Positions 15,833 through 23,993 are shown, counted from the stretch's first letter. The stretch: 35,426 bases of DNA from DAOTTI01 sp034437795 (GCA_034437795.1 DAOTTI010000182.1:1-35426); one strand, 5' to 3'. The notes: a model not told the origin generated them from the letters alone. Made by a program: numbers and translations.

Positions 15833-17167
15833 GTGGTTCGCCGTCTCACCCTCGTCGAGTACCAGACCTGCCCTGCAGTCCCCCTCGCGCCCCACGAGCG
15901 GGACGCCCTGCTCAGGCTGGTGCCTTCCATCACCGTCGTGCCGTCGCTGCAGGTGGTGAGCGATGAGCGCGGCCACGCGTGCTACGACCTGACCCCCGGC
16001 TCCTGGATCGGTGCCGTGCGCCTGGGCACCCTGGCCATCGAGATCCGGCCCAAGCTGCCCGTGGACCGGGTCCTGTTCCTCATCTCCTACGCCATCGATC
16101 CGCGCGCCTGGCGGGACCTCCTGTTTCACTTTGCGGAGACGACCTCGCTGGTGGAGGCCATCGTGCCTGCCTTCCTGGCGCACGTGCGCCGGGCCATCCG
16201 GCACGGCCTGCTGCACGGCTACCGCGCCGAGGAGGGGGCCTGGCCCGCCGTGCGGGGGCGCCTGCGCTTCGATGAGCAGGTCCGCCGGCGGTTCGGCGTC
16301 TTCCCGCCGGCAGAGCTCCGCTACGACGAGTACACCGCGGACGTGGACGAGAACCGGCTGCTGAAAGTCGCCCTGGTCCGGCTCAGCCGCATGCGGTTAC
16401 GCTCACCGGCCACGGCCCGCGCCCTCCGCCATGACCTGGCCGCCTTTCAGGACGTGAGCCTGGTCCACGATCGGCCGGATCAGTGGCCGCCGCTCAGGTA
16501 CACGCGTCTGAACGAGCACTATCGCCCCGCCCTGGAGCTGGCCAGGCTCATCGTGCGATCGACCGCCTTTGACCTGGGGCACGGGCCGGTGCCGGCATGG
16601 GCCTTCCTGGTGGACATGAACCAGGTGTTTGAGGACTTCGTCGTCGTCGCGCTGCGCGAGGCCCTGGGGCTCTCCGAGCGCACCTTTCCCCAGGGGCTGG
16701 CCAGCGGCGCGCGTCCGCGCACGTTACCCCTGGACCAGGCCGGTGCCGTGCACCTGAAGCCCGACCTCTCCTGGTGGGACGGCAACACCTGCACCTTCGT
16801 CGGCGACGTCAAGTACAAGCGAGCCAGCGTCGCCGGGATCGAGCACCCCGACCTCTACCAGCTCCTGGCCTATACCATCGCCACTGGCCTGCCCGGCGGC
16901 CTGCTGGTCTATGCCGCCGGTGAGGCGGAGCCGGCCAGCCACGAGGTGGTGCACGCGGGGAAGGAGCTGCATGTCACCGCACTCGACCTCAGCGGCTCGC
17001 CGGACAAGATCCTGGCCCAGATCGGCGGGGTGGCCGCGCACGTACGCCACCTTCGCGGGCTGGCGCGGGCCGGTGCGGCGCGAGGCGGGCCACCTTCCCC
17101 GCGGGAACGCCCCTCCGCGGCCGCGCCGCCGCCAATCGCGGCGGCTGGTGCGGCACCGCGGCCATAG
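15833..17167 (+). CDS. mcrC: McrC-like nuclease subunit
   Basis: 444 residues, the partner that activates the McrB GTPase and cuts DNA. A PD-(D/E)xK nuclease core is visible: Asp311 in HLKPDLSW and Asp325-Val-Lys327 in VGDVKYK, followed by YQLLAYTIATGLPGGLLVYA as in other McrC proteins. The N-terminal half (TPGSWIGAVRLGTLAIEIRP, LLFHFAETTSL) matches the McrB-binding region of the family. A GTG at 15833 is used; no good Shine-Dalgarno sequence is near it, so translation may depend on coupling with mcrB. The last 50 residues are Gly/Pro/Ala-rich and probably disordered. The catalytic residues are intact, so the pair could be functional. Confidence 0.9.
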   Translation: MVRRLTLVEYQTCPAVPLAPHERDALLRLVPSITVVPSLQVVSDERGHACYDLTPGSWIGAVRLGTLAIEIRPKLPVDRVLFLISYAIDPRAWRDLLFHFAETTSLVEAIVPAFLAHVRRAIRHGLLHGYRAEEGAWPAVRGRLRFDEQVRRRFGVFPPAELRYDEYTADVDENRLLKVALVRLSRMRLRSPATARALRHDLAAFQDVSLVHDRPDQWPPLRYTRLNEHYRPALELARLIVRSTAFDLGHGPVPAWAFLVDMNQVFEDFVVVALREALGLSERTFPQGLASGARPRTLPLDQAGAVHLKPDLSWWDGNTCTFVGDVKYKRASVAGIEHPDLYQLLAYTIATGLPGGLLVYAAGEAEPASHEVVHAGKELHVTALDLSGSPDKILAQIGGVAAHVRHLRGLARAGAARGGPPSPRERPSAAAPPPIAAAGAAPRP

Positions 17168-17250
17168 TGGGGCCCGAGCCGCGGCGCGCGTTGCACTTGA
17201 CTGAAGCACCGGCCGGTGCGACACTTCAGCCAGGCGGCCGGAGGGGTCCG

Positions 17251-17463
17251 ATGGACGGTGAGCCACGCTCCCAGGTCTTGTACTTGCTTGCCGCCGTGGA
17301 CGCACTGCTGGAGCGGGCCAAGCGGCTCGCGGCTGCGGTCGCGGCGGACGTCGCCAGAAGGTCTGCGCCCCTGCGACGCATCGACCTTGATCCGGATGAT
17401 CCGGCCGGCGGCGACCTGGCACGGCGCCTGCGCGAGATCCGCACCCGTCGCCCCAGTCGATGA
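17251..17463 (+). CDS. Small hypothetical protein, 70 residues
   Basis: The ATG at 17251 follows GGAGGGG at five bases, a strong ribosome-binding site. The first 35 residues form a likely amphipathic helix (LYLLAAVDALLERAKRLAAA), then a short acidic stretch (DLDPDDPAGGDL) and a basic end (RRLREIRTRRPSR). No cysteines or known motif. It lies 83 bases after mcrC, on the same strand, and could be co-transcribed. Function unknown. Confidence 0.6.
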   Translation: MDGEPRSQVLYLLAAVDALLERAKRLAAAVAADVARRSAPLRRIDLDPDDPAGGDLARRLREIRTRRPSR

Positions 17464-17617
17464 TCCCGTGATCCCGGTGCGCGCCCAGGCGCCTGCCGGT
17501 CAGACTGTTTCCTCTAAAATATGGCGAAGGCGCTCTCGCACTCGCGTGCGTGTGTGTGCGGTCGGCGGTAAGGCTGGCGTCACCGGCTGGGGGATGGCGA
17601 TGTGAGCGCCCGAGTGT

Positions 17618-17866
17618 ATGGGAGACCGGCGCGAACACGACTTGGACGAGCTGGCACGTCGCCTGCTTCACCACATCCAGCAGATCCAGACCCGCGGGCA
17701 GCGCCTGCGGGAGCAGTTGCTCCGGCTCCGCGCCATCGAGCGCAGTCGACCCCTCCTCGATGCTGAGACGGCACGGCTGCGAGAGATGGAAGCTGAGCTG
17801 GCTGAGCTCGACGCCCAGCTCCGCGACCTGGAGGAGCAGCTCGCCCGCCTGAGATCATCCGACTAG
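17618..17866 (+). CDS. Small coiled-coil protein, 82 residues
   Basis: Almost the whole product is predicted heptad-repeat helix: LARRLLHHIQQIQTRGQRLR followed by LREMEAELAELDAQLRDLEE. That fits a short dimeric coiled coil. The ATG at 17618 has no good Shine-Dalgarno sequence. An upstream AT-rich spot with TAAAAT (17515-17520) might be a -10 but is about 95 bases away. There is no homology I can name. It sits downstream of the McrBC pair and the 70-residue gene; whether it has any defence role is unknown. Confidence 0.55.
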   Translation: MGDRREHDLDELARRLLHHIQQIQTRGQRLREQLLRLRAIERSRPLLDAETARLREMEAELAELDAQLRDLEEQLARLRSSD

Positions 17867-17871
17867 ACCCA

Positions 17872-17906
17872 GTTCAAGGTTCAAGGTTCAAAGTTCAAGG
17901 TTGAAG
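17872..17906. repeat. Five 7-bp tandem repeats (GTTCAAG)
   Basis: GTTCAAG, GTTCAAG, GTTCAAA, GTTCAAG and GTTGAAG run without gaps just after the coiled-coil gene. The period of seven is shared with arrays at 18.0, 19.9 and 31.2 kb, although the unit sequence differs. Confidence 0.8.
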
Positions 17907-18003
17907 GCGGAGCGGGAGCGTCCTGGGGATCCCACTCTGGCTCCGGCGTGGCGCGGGTGCTCCACGGCCGACGGTCGGTTCTCTCTTCCTCCTCGCTCAT
18001 CGC

Positions 18004-18031
18004 CACTCGCCACTCGTTACTCGCCACTCAA
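18004..18031. repeat. Four 7-bp tandem repeats (CACTCGC type)
   Basis: CACTCGC, CACTCGT, TACTCGC and CACTCAA. Related arrays lie at 19862-19882 and 31233-31260, so the same heptamer has spread to three intergenic sites. Confidence 0.75.
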
Positions 18032-18058
18032 GCCCGGCCGGCGAGGCGTCGTGGCCGC

Positions 18059-18070
18059 TATACTGCGCCC
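18059..18070 (+). promoter_or_regulatory. -10 hexamer for a leaderless SDR gene
   Basis: TATACT (18059-18064) is followed after six bases by the GTG start at 18071, and no Shine-Dalgarno sequence is present. The arrangement fits a leaderless mRNA whose first base is the G of GTG. Confidence 0.5.
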
Positions 18071-18754
18071 GTGCCGCCGCTACGCGTACTCCTGACTGGG
18101 GCCGCCGGTCCGCTCGGCGGGGCCGCGGCCGCGGCGCTGGCCGGGGCCGGCCACACCGTCCGCGCCACCGATCTCGCGCCTCCGCCCGCTGGCGCGCCGC
18201 TGGCATTCCAGGCCGGCCCGCTCACCGATCCCGCCTTTGTCGCTCGCCTGCTAGACGGCATCGATGCCGTGGTCCATCTGGCGCCGCTTTCCCTATTCGA
18301 AGCGTCTCCAGGTGAGCTGCTGGACACCGCCGCGCGGGGGACGCACGTGCTCCTGAAGGGTGCCCTCGACGCCGGCATCCGGCTGGCGGTCCAGGCCAGC
18401 ACGCTCGCCATCATGGACGCCTACGACCAGGACTACGAGGTCACCGAGCAGTGGCGCCCTCGCCCGCAGCCGGCGCCGGAGCAGCTGGCCCCGTATCTGG
18501 CTGAGCTGGTGGCGCGTGAGTTCACCCGCGACGTCCAGCTTGAGCAGCCAATGAGCATCATCTGCCTGCGCTTCGACCTGCGCTCCGTCACCGCGGCCGA
18601 AGGCGGGCAGGCCATCGTGCACGCCCTGGATGCCCTGCAGCGGGGGACGCGGCAGCGGGGCCACCGCTGGCAGCTCTACCACATTGGCGGCTCCGCGCCC
18701 GGCGCGCGCTACACGTCGCGGGCGGCGCGTGAGGCGCTGCGACTGGCTGGGTGA
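18071..18754 (+). CDS. Extended SDR / NAD-epimerase-like protein lacking the catalytic lysine
   Basis: 227 residues from the GTG at 18071, chosen because the Rossmann fold begins at once (LRVLLTGAAGPLGG) and a -10 sits six bases upstream. The glycine motif TGAAGPLG is intact and DAVVHLAPLS matches the fourth strand of extended SDRs. The usual YxxxK is replaced: Tyr142 in PYLAELVARE is followed by Leu146 where Lys is expected. It is also shorter than typical epimerases (about 300). It may bind NAD without acting as a dehydrogenase, or act together with the complete SDR 96 bases downstream. Substrate unknown. Confidence 0.75.
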   Translation: MPPLRVLLTGAAGPLGGAAAAALAGAGHTVRATDLAPPPAGAPLAFQAGPLTDPAFVARLLDGIDAVVHLAPLSLFEASPGELLDTAARGTHVLLKGALDAGIRLAVQASTLAIMDAYDQDYEVTEQWRPRPQPAPEQLAPYLAELVAREFTRDVQLEQPMSIICLRFDLRSVTAAEGGQAIVHALDALQRGTRQRGHRWQLYHIGGSAPGARYTSRAAREALRLAG

Positions 18755-18850
18755 GGCTCATCCGATGACGATGGTCCTTCACTCTCCTCGCTGGCGCCGG
18801 CCCTGGCCAAGCCGATGTGTAGGCGCTGCACGAACCGGAGGCCCCGTCCG

Positions 18851-19630
18851 ATGAAGATCGTCCTCTACGGTGCCGGCGGCCCCGTGGCCGCGGCCGCCAT
18901 TGCCGAGCTGGAGCAACATCACACCCTGCGCCTGACGGACATCCGCCCGCCGGAAGAGCCGCATCCGCGCTTCCAGGAGCGGGCTGAGGACTGGCCCCGC
19001 CGCCCATCCCCGCGGGAGCACGAGTTCCGGCGGGTGGACGTGACTAGCCCCGATGACGTGATCGCCGCCGCGGAGGGGATGGACGCCATTATTAACCTGA
19101 GCGTCATCCGCCCCGATCCGGTGATGAGCTTCCGCGTGAACATGATGGGGGCCTATCACGTGATGCAGGCGGCGGTCACGCACGGCATCAAGCGCGTGGT
19201 CCACACCGGGCCGGAGGTGATCATCGGCCACTACTGGCACGACTTCGACCTCACCGTCGAGGCCCCGCCGCGGCCCGGCACTGGCTATTACCTGCTCACC
19301 AAGTACCTGGGCCAGGAGGTGGTGCGCTCGTTCGCCGAGGCCTACGACCTGGAGGTGATCGCCCTCTACTTCCACGTCTTCCAGCGCGCGGACGCCAGCG
19401 AGCCCCTGCCCGGCGCGTCGCCCTTCCTGGTGTCGTGGGAGGATACGGGGCGCGCCTTCCGCGCCGCGGTGGAGGCGCCGCCGATGCCCCATCGCTACGA
19501 GCCGTTCATCATCACCACCGACCTGCCCCACGGCAAGTTCAATGCGGAGAAGGCCCAGCGCCTGCTGGGCTGGCAGCCGCAGGACCGCTTCGAGGGCCAC
19601 TGGCGGCGGAAGCCATCCGGCTCGCGGTAG
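18851..19630 (+). CDS. NAD-dependent epimerase/dehydratase (extended SDR)
   Basis: 259 residues, cytoplasmic. The nucleotide-binding start MKIVLYGAGGPV has a relaxed glycine motif. The active-site pair is Tyr147 and Lys151 in GYYLLTKYLGQE, and the C-terminal FNAEKAQRLLGWQPQ is typical of sugar epimerases and dehydratases. GGAGG lies eight bases before the ATG at 18851. It probably forms a transcriptional unit with the preceding SDR-like gene, which lacks the lysine; their joint occurrence suggests a shared pathway on a sugar or sugar acid. The upstream open frame has no SDR similarity. Confidence 0.85.
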   Translation: MKIVLYGAGGPVAAAAIAELEQHHTLRLTDIRPPEEPHPRFQERAEDWPRRPSPREHEFRRVDVTSPDDVIAAAEGMDAIINLSVIRPDPVMSFRVNMMGAYHVMQAAVTHGIKRVVHTGPEVIIGHYWHDFDLTVEAPPRPGTGYYLLTKYLGQEVVRSFAEAYDLEVIALYFHVFQRADASEPLPGASPFLVSWEDTGRAFRAAVEAPPMPHRYEPFIITTDLPHGKFNAEKAQRLLGWQPQDRFEGHWRRKPSGSR

Positions 19631-19670
19631 ACCTGCCGCGATCGCCGAGCCTGGACACGCCACCAGTGGG

Positions 19671-19880
19671 GCCCTCGCCCTGGCCCTCTCCAGATGGGAG
19701 AGGGGGTAATGCGCAATTCGTAATGCCTAATGGGTGATTGGTAGTCCCTGGCCGTTTCCCTGTGGGAGAGGGCCAGGGCGAGGGCTCATCATTCACGGCC
19801 AGCCAAGCGTTCCCTCTCCCTCCCCCGTCCCGCCTCCGGCGGCCACCCTGGGCCAGGGCTTGCTACTCGCCACTTGCTAC
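19671..19880. repeat. Long inverted repeat and heptamers between convergent genes
   Basis: GCCCTCGCCCTGGCCCTCTC (from about 19671) returns inverted at about 19763-19783, enclosing 70 bases with the small direct repeat GTAATGC (19707-19713 and 19721-19727). Each arm also has its own CTCTCC/GGGAGAG hairpin. A pyrimidine-rich stretch and three heptamers (GCTACTC, GCCACTT, GCTACTC; 19862-19882) complete the gap. The region could end transcription from both sides. Confidence 0.6.
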
Positions 19881-20924
19881 TCAAAGATGGAACTGCACCT
19901 TGATCGAGCGCGTCGCCTTGTCGTCGGCGGTGGCGAAGGCCTCGGCCGCGCGCTCCAGGGGGAAGGTATGCGTCAGGAGCGCCGCCACCGGTGCCTTGCC
20001 GGACGCAATCCACTCGATCGCCACGTCGAAGTCATGCCTCCCATCTTGCAGGCCGTAGCAGACTGGGAAGAGCACGGTGGCTTCCTTGCCCAGAGGCGTA
20101 CCCAGGTCCACGCCGACCTGATGGCTGAAGACGCCCAGCACGGCCACCCGCCCGCGCCGGCGCAGGAGCGACCAGGCCTGGTTCAGCGTCGGGGCGCTCC
20201 CGCCCACCGTCTCGATCACCAGGTCGGCGCCGGCTCCACCGGTGGCATCGCGCACGATGGCCGCCGCCTCGTTCGGAGCTTCAAGTAGGGCCTGCGTCGC
20301 CCCGAGCCGGCGCGCCACCTCTGCCTGGTGGGCATGCCGCGCCAGGACGTAGATCGCGCCGGCCTCCATCGCCGCCGCAGCCATCACGCAGGCCAGGCCG
20401 ATCGTGCCGGCGCCGATGATGGCCACCGTCTCTCCCGGCCGAAGCGCGGCCAGGCGCACGGCGTGGACCGCGACCGCCAGAGGCTCCACCAGCGCGCCCT
20501 CAGCTGCCGTCATGCCGTGCGGAAGCGGGAACAGGCCCCGCACGTCGCGCTTGACGTACTCCGCGAAGCCGCCGGCCCAGTCGTCACCCCGCCGCTTTCG
20601 CTCGCAATGGAAGAAGGCCCCTTCGCGGCACCAGCGGCACGCGCCGCAGGCGCGCCCGAGGCAGATCGTGTCCAGGGCCACCAGATCGCCGGGCTGCACC
20701 GGTGGCGCAGCGCCCGGATGCGGTGCCACCTCCACCACCTCGCCGGCCACCTCATGGCCCTGGGGACGCTCCTCCGGCCGGTCGCGCTCGCGGTAGCCGT
20801 GCAGGTCGCTCCCGCAGATGCCGGCGGCGCGCACCCGCACGATGGCCGCGCGCGGCTCCAGCCGCGGCCGCGGGAGGTCCGCCACCCTCACCTGTCGCGG
20901 CCCCACCCGCAGCACGCCCCGCAT
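19881..20924 (-). CDS. Zinc-binding MDR alcohol/sugar-alcohol dehydrogenase
   Basis: 347-residue medium-chain dehydrogenase that oxidises alcohols or polyols with NAD(P). Catalytic-zinc residues are in AAGICGSDLHG (Cys) and GHEVAGEV (His-Glu). The structural-zinc loop has four cysteines in CGACRWCREGAFFHCE. The Rossmann motif is IIGAGTIGLAC. It resembles threonine, sorbitol and L-iditol dehydrogenases; the substrate is open. The ATG at 20924 has GGAGG seven bases upstream; an in-frame ATG six codons earlier would overlap that site. It is divergent from the small barrel-protein gene and convergent with the SDR pair. Confidence 0.9.
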   Translation of the reverse strand: MRGVLRVGPRQVRVADLPRPRLEPRAAIVRVRAAGICGSDLHGYRERDRPEERPQGHEVAGEVVEVAPHPGAAPPVQPGDLVALDTICLGRACGACRWCREGAFFHCERKRRGDDWAGGFAEYVKRDVRGLFPLPHGMTAAEGALVEPLAVAVHAVRLAALRPGETVAIIGAGTIGLACVMAAAAMEAGAIYVLARHAHQAEVARRLGATQALLEAPNEAAAIVRDATGGAGADLVIETVGGSAPTLNQAWSLLRRRGRVAVLGVFSHQVGVDLGTPLGKEATVLFPVCYGLQDGRHDFDVAIEWIASGKAPVAALLTHTFPLERAAEAFATADDKATRSIKVQFHL

Positions 20925-21074
20925 GAGCCTGCCTCCATCCATGCTGTTATCCTCCACGCCAACGCCCGGCTGCGCCGGCGGCCATCGCGCCGGTGACGCC
21001 GGACCCGCCCCGGCCGGCTCCGTGGCCGGTCGTTCACCGTGCAGTGTACTGCTCTTGTCCACATGGAGGCTGCC

Positions 21075-21380
21075 ATGTACGTGTCACGGCTTACCTTCGC
21101 CACGCGGCCCGGGCACACCCACGAGGTGGAGGAGAAGCTGCGCCGCCTGCGCGATCTCGTCGCCCAGGCGGGGGGACAGCGCCCGCGGGTGCTGCGCACC
21201 CATTACGCCTCGCTGGGCGCGCCGGACGTCGTCTTCGAGCAAGAGGCGTCGGACCTGGCGACCCTCGAGCGTGAGATCGGGGCCGTGACCGGTACCCCGC
21301 AGTTCCAGCAGCTCTCCCGCGAGATCTCAGACCTGCTGGCCGGCACGCCAAAGCGCGAGATCTACCAGGTGGTAGAGTAG
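21075..21380 (+). CDS. Dimeric alpha/beta-barrel protein (NIPSNAP/ABM-like)
   Basis: 101 residues. The start ATG at 21075 follows GGAGG by five bases. The sequence opens with a beta strand YVSRLTFATRPGH, then a long helix (EVEEKLRRLRDLVA), a second strand pair (RVLRTHYASLG, DVVFEQEAS), a helix and a final strand EIYQVVE. This order fits ferredoxin-like dimeric barrels of the antibiotic-biosynthesis-monooxygenase or NIPSNAP groups. Such proteins often lack cofactors and function is rarely known. The amidase begins 33 bases later, so an operon is likely. Confidence 0.65.
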   Translation: MYVSRLTFATRPGHTHEVEEKLRRLRDLVAQAGGQRPRVLRTHYASLGAPDVVFEQEASDLATLEREIGAVTGTPQFQQLSREISDLLAGTPKREIYQVVE

Positions 21381-21413
21381 CCGGCGGCGCAGGCGCCTCA
21401 CGAGCAAAAGCAC

Positions 21414-23174
21414 ATGACGAGCGGCGACGCATTCGATCCGGCGGCCGCGGCGGCCGCCCGCCTGGCCGCCGTCCGCGCCGAGATCGGCGCCGAAGGTCTT
21501 CCGACAGCGGTGTGGGAGGATGCCCAGCGCCAGCTGGAGGGCATGCTGGCCGGCCTCCATGAGCTGATGCGGGCTGTGCCGCTGCTGTCGGAGATCCCCC
21601 TCCCTGATCGCCCTGCGACAGGACGGTCCGGCGAGGGCCAGCGGCGGGCCGGCGAGCCTGCCGCAGACCCAGCGCCCGGGGACCGTGGGGACAGCGTCCC
21701 TGCATCGGTCCCTCCCGTCCCGTCTGTCGCTGCGCTCGAACAGGAGCCCCATGCCGCCAGGCTCCCCTTCCTCCCCATCACCGCCGTCGCCCCGCTGATC
21801 CAGCGGCGGGAGGTCTCCCCCGTCGAGGTCACGCGCGCCGTGCTCGATCGCATCCAGGCCCACGACCAGGTGCTCCGCACCTTCATCACCGTGGCGGCGG
21901 ACCAGGCGCTGGACGCGGCGCGGGAGGCTGAACGGGAGATCGCCGCCGGCCGATATCGCGGCCCGCTCCACGGCGTGCCGCTGGCGGCCAAGGACCTCTA
22001 CGCCACCCGCGGGGTGCCGACCACCTGCGGCTCGGCCATCTTGCGCGACTGGATCCCTTCAGAAGACTCGTTTGCGGTCGCCGCCTGGCGCCGCGCGGGG
22101 GCCATTCTGGTGGGGAAGAACACGTTGCACGAGTTCGCGTTTGGCGGCACGAGTGTGAACGCGCACACCGGCACGCCCCGCAATCCCTGGAACCCCGACC
22201 ACATGTGCGGCGGCTCCAGCGGTGGCTCGGCCGCCGCCGTGGCGGCCGGCTTCGCCTACGGCGCCCTGGGCAGCGAAACGGGCAACTCCATCCGGCGCCC
22301 GGCCAGCTTCTGCGGCGTCGTGGGGCTCAAGCCGACGTTCGGGCGCATCAGCCGGCGGGGCGTCTTTCCGCTGGCCTGGACCCTGGACCACGTGGGGGTC
22401 TTCGCCCGCACCGCGGCGGACGCCGCCCTGCTTGTGGCCCCGCTCACCGGCTTTGATCCGGCTGACCCCGGCAGCCGGCGCCCGCCGGCCGGCGAGCCCG
22501 ATCCCCCTGCGCCCCCGCCACCGGCGGCCGGCCTCCGCGGGCGCCGCGCCGGCGTCCCGCGCGCCCTGCTCCTGGGGCTCGACGCCGAGGTAGCGCAGGC
22601 GTTCGCTCGGGCGCTGCAAACGCTCGGCGCGCACGGCGTCGAGGTGGTGGACGTCGACCTGGCGCTGAGCGCGCGTTGGACTGCCCTTACGTCTTCGATC
22701 ATCATGCACGCCGAGGCGGCCGCCGTTCACGACCGCTGGCTACACGAGCAGCCCCACGCTTACGGCGCCGACGTGCTGGCGCGACTGCTGGCCGGCAAGG
22801 GGCTGCGCGCCGCCGACTACGCCCGCGCCCAGGCCATGCGGGACGCCATCACCGCCGAGCTACTCCATACCCTGGGCACGGTCGACGTGCTGGTGGCCCC
22901 CGGCACGCCCGCGCCAGCCCCGCCGCTCCAGGCCGGCGCCTACGTCCCCGGGGACGCGCCCTGGGGCACCGAGCCCAGCGCCTTCCAGCTCCAGCGCCTG
23001 TTCAGCCTCACGGGGGCGCCAGCGGTCGCGGCGCCGTGCGGGCTGAGCGCCGCCGGTCTGCCGCTGGCAGTGCAGGTGGCCGGCCGCCCCTGGGAGGAGC
23101 ACGTCGTCCTCGGCGTTGCCGGTGCGGTAGCCGCGGCCATGCCCCTCCCCACAGCGCCGCGCGGCGCGCCGTAG
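21414..23174 (+). CDS. Amidase signature enzyme
   Basis: 586 residues. The Ser-cisSer-Lys triad is present: Lys193 in PLAAKDLYATRG, cis-Ser in CGGSSGGSAAAVAAG (265-279), and nucleophile Ser292 in GSETGNSIRRP. Asn291 replaces the usual Gly before the nucleophile. Members hydrolyse amides or serve as GatA in tRNA amidation. Here the first 115 residues are extra: a helical segment of about 60 residues that looks like GatC or a small carboxylate-amidase partner, and a Pro-rich linker. This suggests a natural fusion of a small helical partner to the amidase. No gatB or gatC is near. The ATG at 21414 has a weak ribosome-binding site and may be coupled to the preceding gene. Confidence 0.85.
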   Translation: MTSGDAFDPAAAAAARLAAVRAEIGAEGLPTAVWEDAQRQLEGMLAGLHELMRAVPLLSEIPLPDRPATGRSGEGQRRAGEPAADPAPGDRGDSVPASVPPVPSVAALEQEPHAARLPFLPITAVAPLIQRREVSPVEVTRAVLDRIQAHDQVLRTFITVAADQALDAAREAEREIAAGRYRGPLHGVPLAAKDLYATRGVPTTCGSAILRDWIPSEDSFAVAAWRRAGAILVGKNTLHEFAFGGTSVNAHTGTPRNPWNPDHMCGGSSGGSAAAVAAGFAYGALGSETGNSIRRPASFCGVVGLKPTFGRISRRGVFPLAWTLDHVGVFARTAADAALLVAPLTGFDPADPGSRRPPAGEPDPPAPPPPAAGLRGRRAGVPRALLLGLDAEVAQAFARALQTLGAHGVEVVDVDLALSARWTALTSSIIMHAEAAAVHDRWLHEQPHAYGADVLARLLAGKGLRAADYARAQAMRDAITAELLHTLGTVDVLVAPGTPAPAPPLQAGAYVPGDAPWGTEPSAFQLQRLFSLTGAPAVAAPCGLSAAGLPLAVQVAGRPWEEHVVLGVAGAVAAAMPLPTAPRGAP

Positions 23175-23182
23175 CCGGCCCG

Positions 23183-23659
23183 TCAGCCGCCGCGGGCGGT
23201 GAGCACCCGCCTGATCCGGTCCGCCGTCTCGGTGCGCCCGAGGGTGAGGTACGCCTGATACTCGTACTCGAGCGGCAGCACCGGCACGGCGTATCCCTGC
23301 CAGGAAAGAACGGTTCGCAAAGAGCCGACGTCGACCGGGACGTCCCACCTGCCATCGGGGAGGCGCTTCTGCAGCCGGCCCATGAGCTCCACCGGTACGC
23401 CGGCCAGCCGCAGGGCGCCCAGGTGGGACCGGATCCGGCCGGTGGCGGAGAACGCCACCGGGCGCGTCACGTACGCCTTGAGCCGCTCCTGGATGGCGTA
23501 CGCCCCCTGCTTGTCGGTCTGCACGTCGATGTCCCGCGGGACGATGGCTACCCCCTGCAGGGCGAGACCGGCGCTGCCCGTCAGCGCCCACACCGCATCA
23601 CAGTCGCGCAAGGCGTCCAGCAGGCGGCGGAGAGCCCGCGCGTAAGGAGCAGGCAGCAT
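23183..23659 (-). CDS. Nucleotidyltransferase-fold protein
   Basis: 158 residues of the polymerase-beta-like nucleotidyltransferase superfamily. The signature Gly28-Ser29 ... Asp43-Ile-Asp45 (GSAGLALQGV and PRDIDVQTD) is complete, and Glu90 in GVPVELMG could be the third metal ligand. The C-terminal PVLPLEYEYQAYLTLGR is characteristic of a stand-alone bacterial family related to antibiotic nucleotidyltransferases. Substrate unknown; relatives occur in toxin-antitoxin and resistance loci. It is divergent from the AbrB/Doc pair, and a TACAGT hexamer (minus strand, 23683-23678) about 20 bases upstream may be its -10. Convergent with the amidase, nine bases apart. Confidence 0.78.
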   Translation of the reverse strand: MLPAPYARALRRLLDALRDCDAVWALTGSAGLALQGVAIVPRDIDVQTDKQGAYAIQERLKAYVTRPVAFSATGRIRSHLGALRLAGVPVELMGRLQKRLPDGRWDVPVDVGSLRTVLSWQGYAVPVLPLEYEYQAYLTLGRTETADRIRRVLTARGG

Positions 23660-23717
23660 GGCGGCACCGGCCTGAGAACTGTACCGTAGGCAGACGCCAC
23701 TGAGGACGCCCTACCGC

Positions 23718-23756
23718 TGTGTATCCTTTGCATGGATTGTGTATCTTGTGTATACG
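23718..23756 (+). promoter_or_regulatory. Promoter with TGTGTAT repeats for the AbrB/Doc operon
   Basis: TTGCAT (23728-23733) and TATACG (23751-23756) are 17 bases apart. TGTGTATC occurs at 23718-23725 and 23738-23745, exactly 20 bp apart, and TGTGTAT again at 23747-23753. Copies flank the -35 and overlap the -10, as expected of operators through which an AbrB-type antitoxin would repress its own operon. Autoregulation is inference. Confidence 0.55.
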
Positions 23757-23774
23757 GGCGACGGGCGGGTTCCA

Positions 23775-23990
23775 ATGATCACTGCCAAACTGCGTAAGGT
23801 CGGAAATAGCTACGTCGTGACGGTTCCACGCAATGAGATCGAGCGCCTCGGCCTTCGGGAGGGACAGCTCGTTGCCCTAGAGGTGCGCGCGGTCGAGGTG
23901 CGCCCCGTGCTGGCGGCGGACCTGCGGGAGGCGTTCGACATCGAGTTCCGTCAGGGTCAAGACGCCCTTCGGTACCTCGCGGAGCATTAG
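23775..23990 (+). CDS. AbrB/MazE-type antitoxin (SpoVT-AbrB fold)
   Basis: 71 residues. The N-terminal 45 residues are a swapped-hairpin DNA-binding domain (MITAKLRKVGNSYVVTVPRN, then ERLGLREGQLVALEV). The C-terminal 25 residues (DLREAFDIEFRQGQDALRYL) would be the toxin-binding tail. An earlier in-frame ATG (23739) lies inside the promoter, so 23775 is used. The next gene starts three bases after the stop, giving a tight antitoxin-toxin operon. Pairing of an AbrB-type antitoxin with a Doc toxin is known in other bacteria. Confidence 0.85.
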   Translation: MITAKLRKVGNSYVVTVPRNEIERLGLREGQLVALEVRAVEVRPVLAADLREAFDIEFRQGQDALRYLAEH

Positions 23991-23993
23991 GCG

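Noticed and set aside
13798..15933. A 711-codon open frame on the minus strand
   Set aside because: It is the antisense shadow of mcrB, whose motifs are complete on the plus strand. High GC content keeps such frames open.
16724..17674. A 316-codon minus-strand frame across the mcrC end
   Set aside because: It is a shadow of mcrC and the following small gene, with repeated Arg/Pro/Ala composition only.
17872..18031. Possible CRISPR array
   Set aside because: Units are 7 bp without spacers and there are no cas genes. These are simple tandem repeats.
22676..23689. A 337-codon plus-strand frame over the amidase end and nucleotidyltransferase
   Set aside because: It overlaps two well-supported genes, one in sense and one in antisense, and has no coherent domain.
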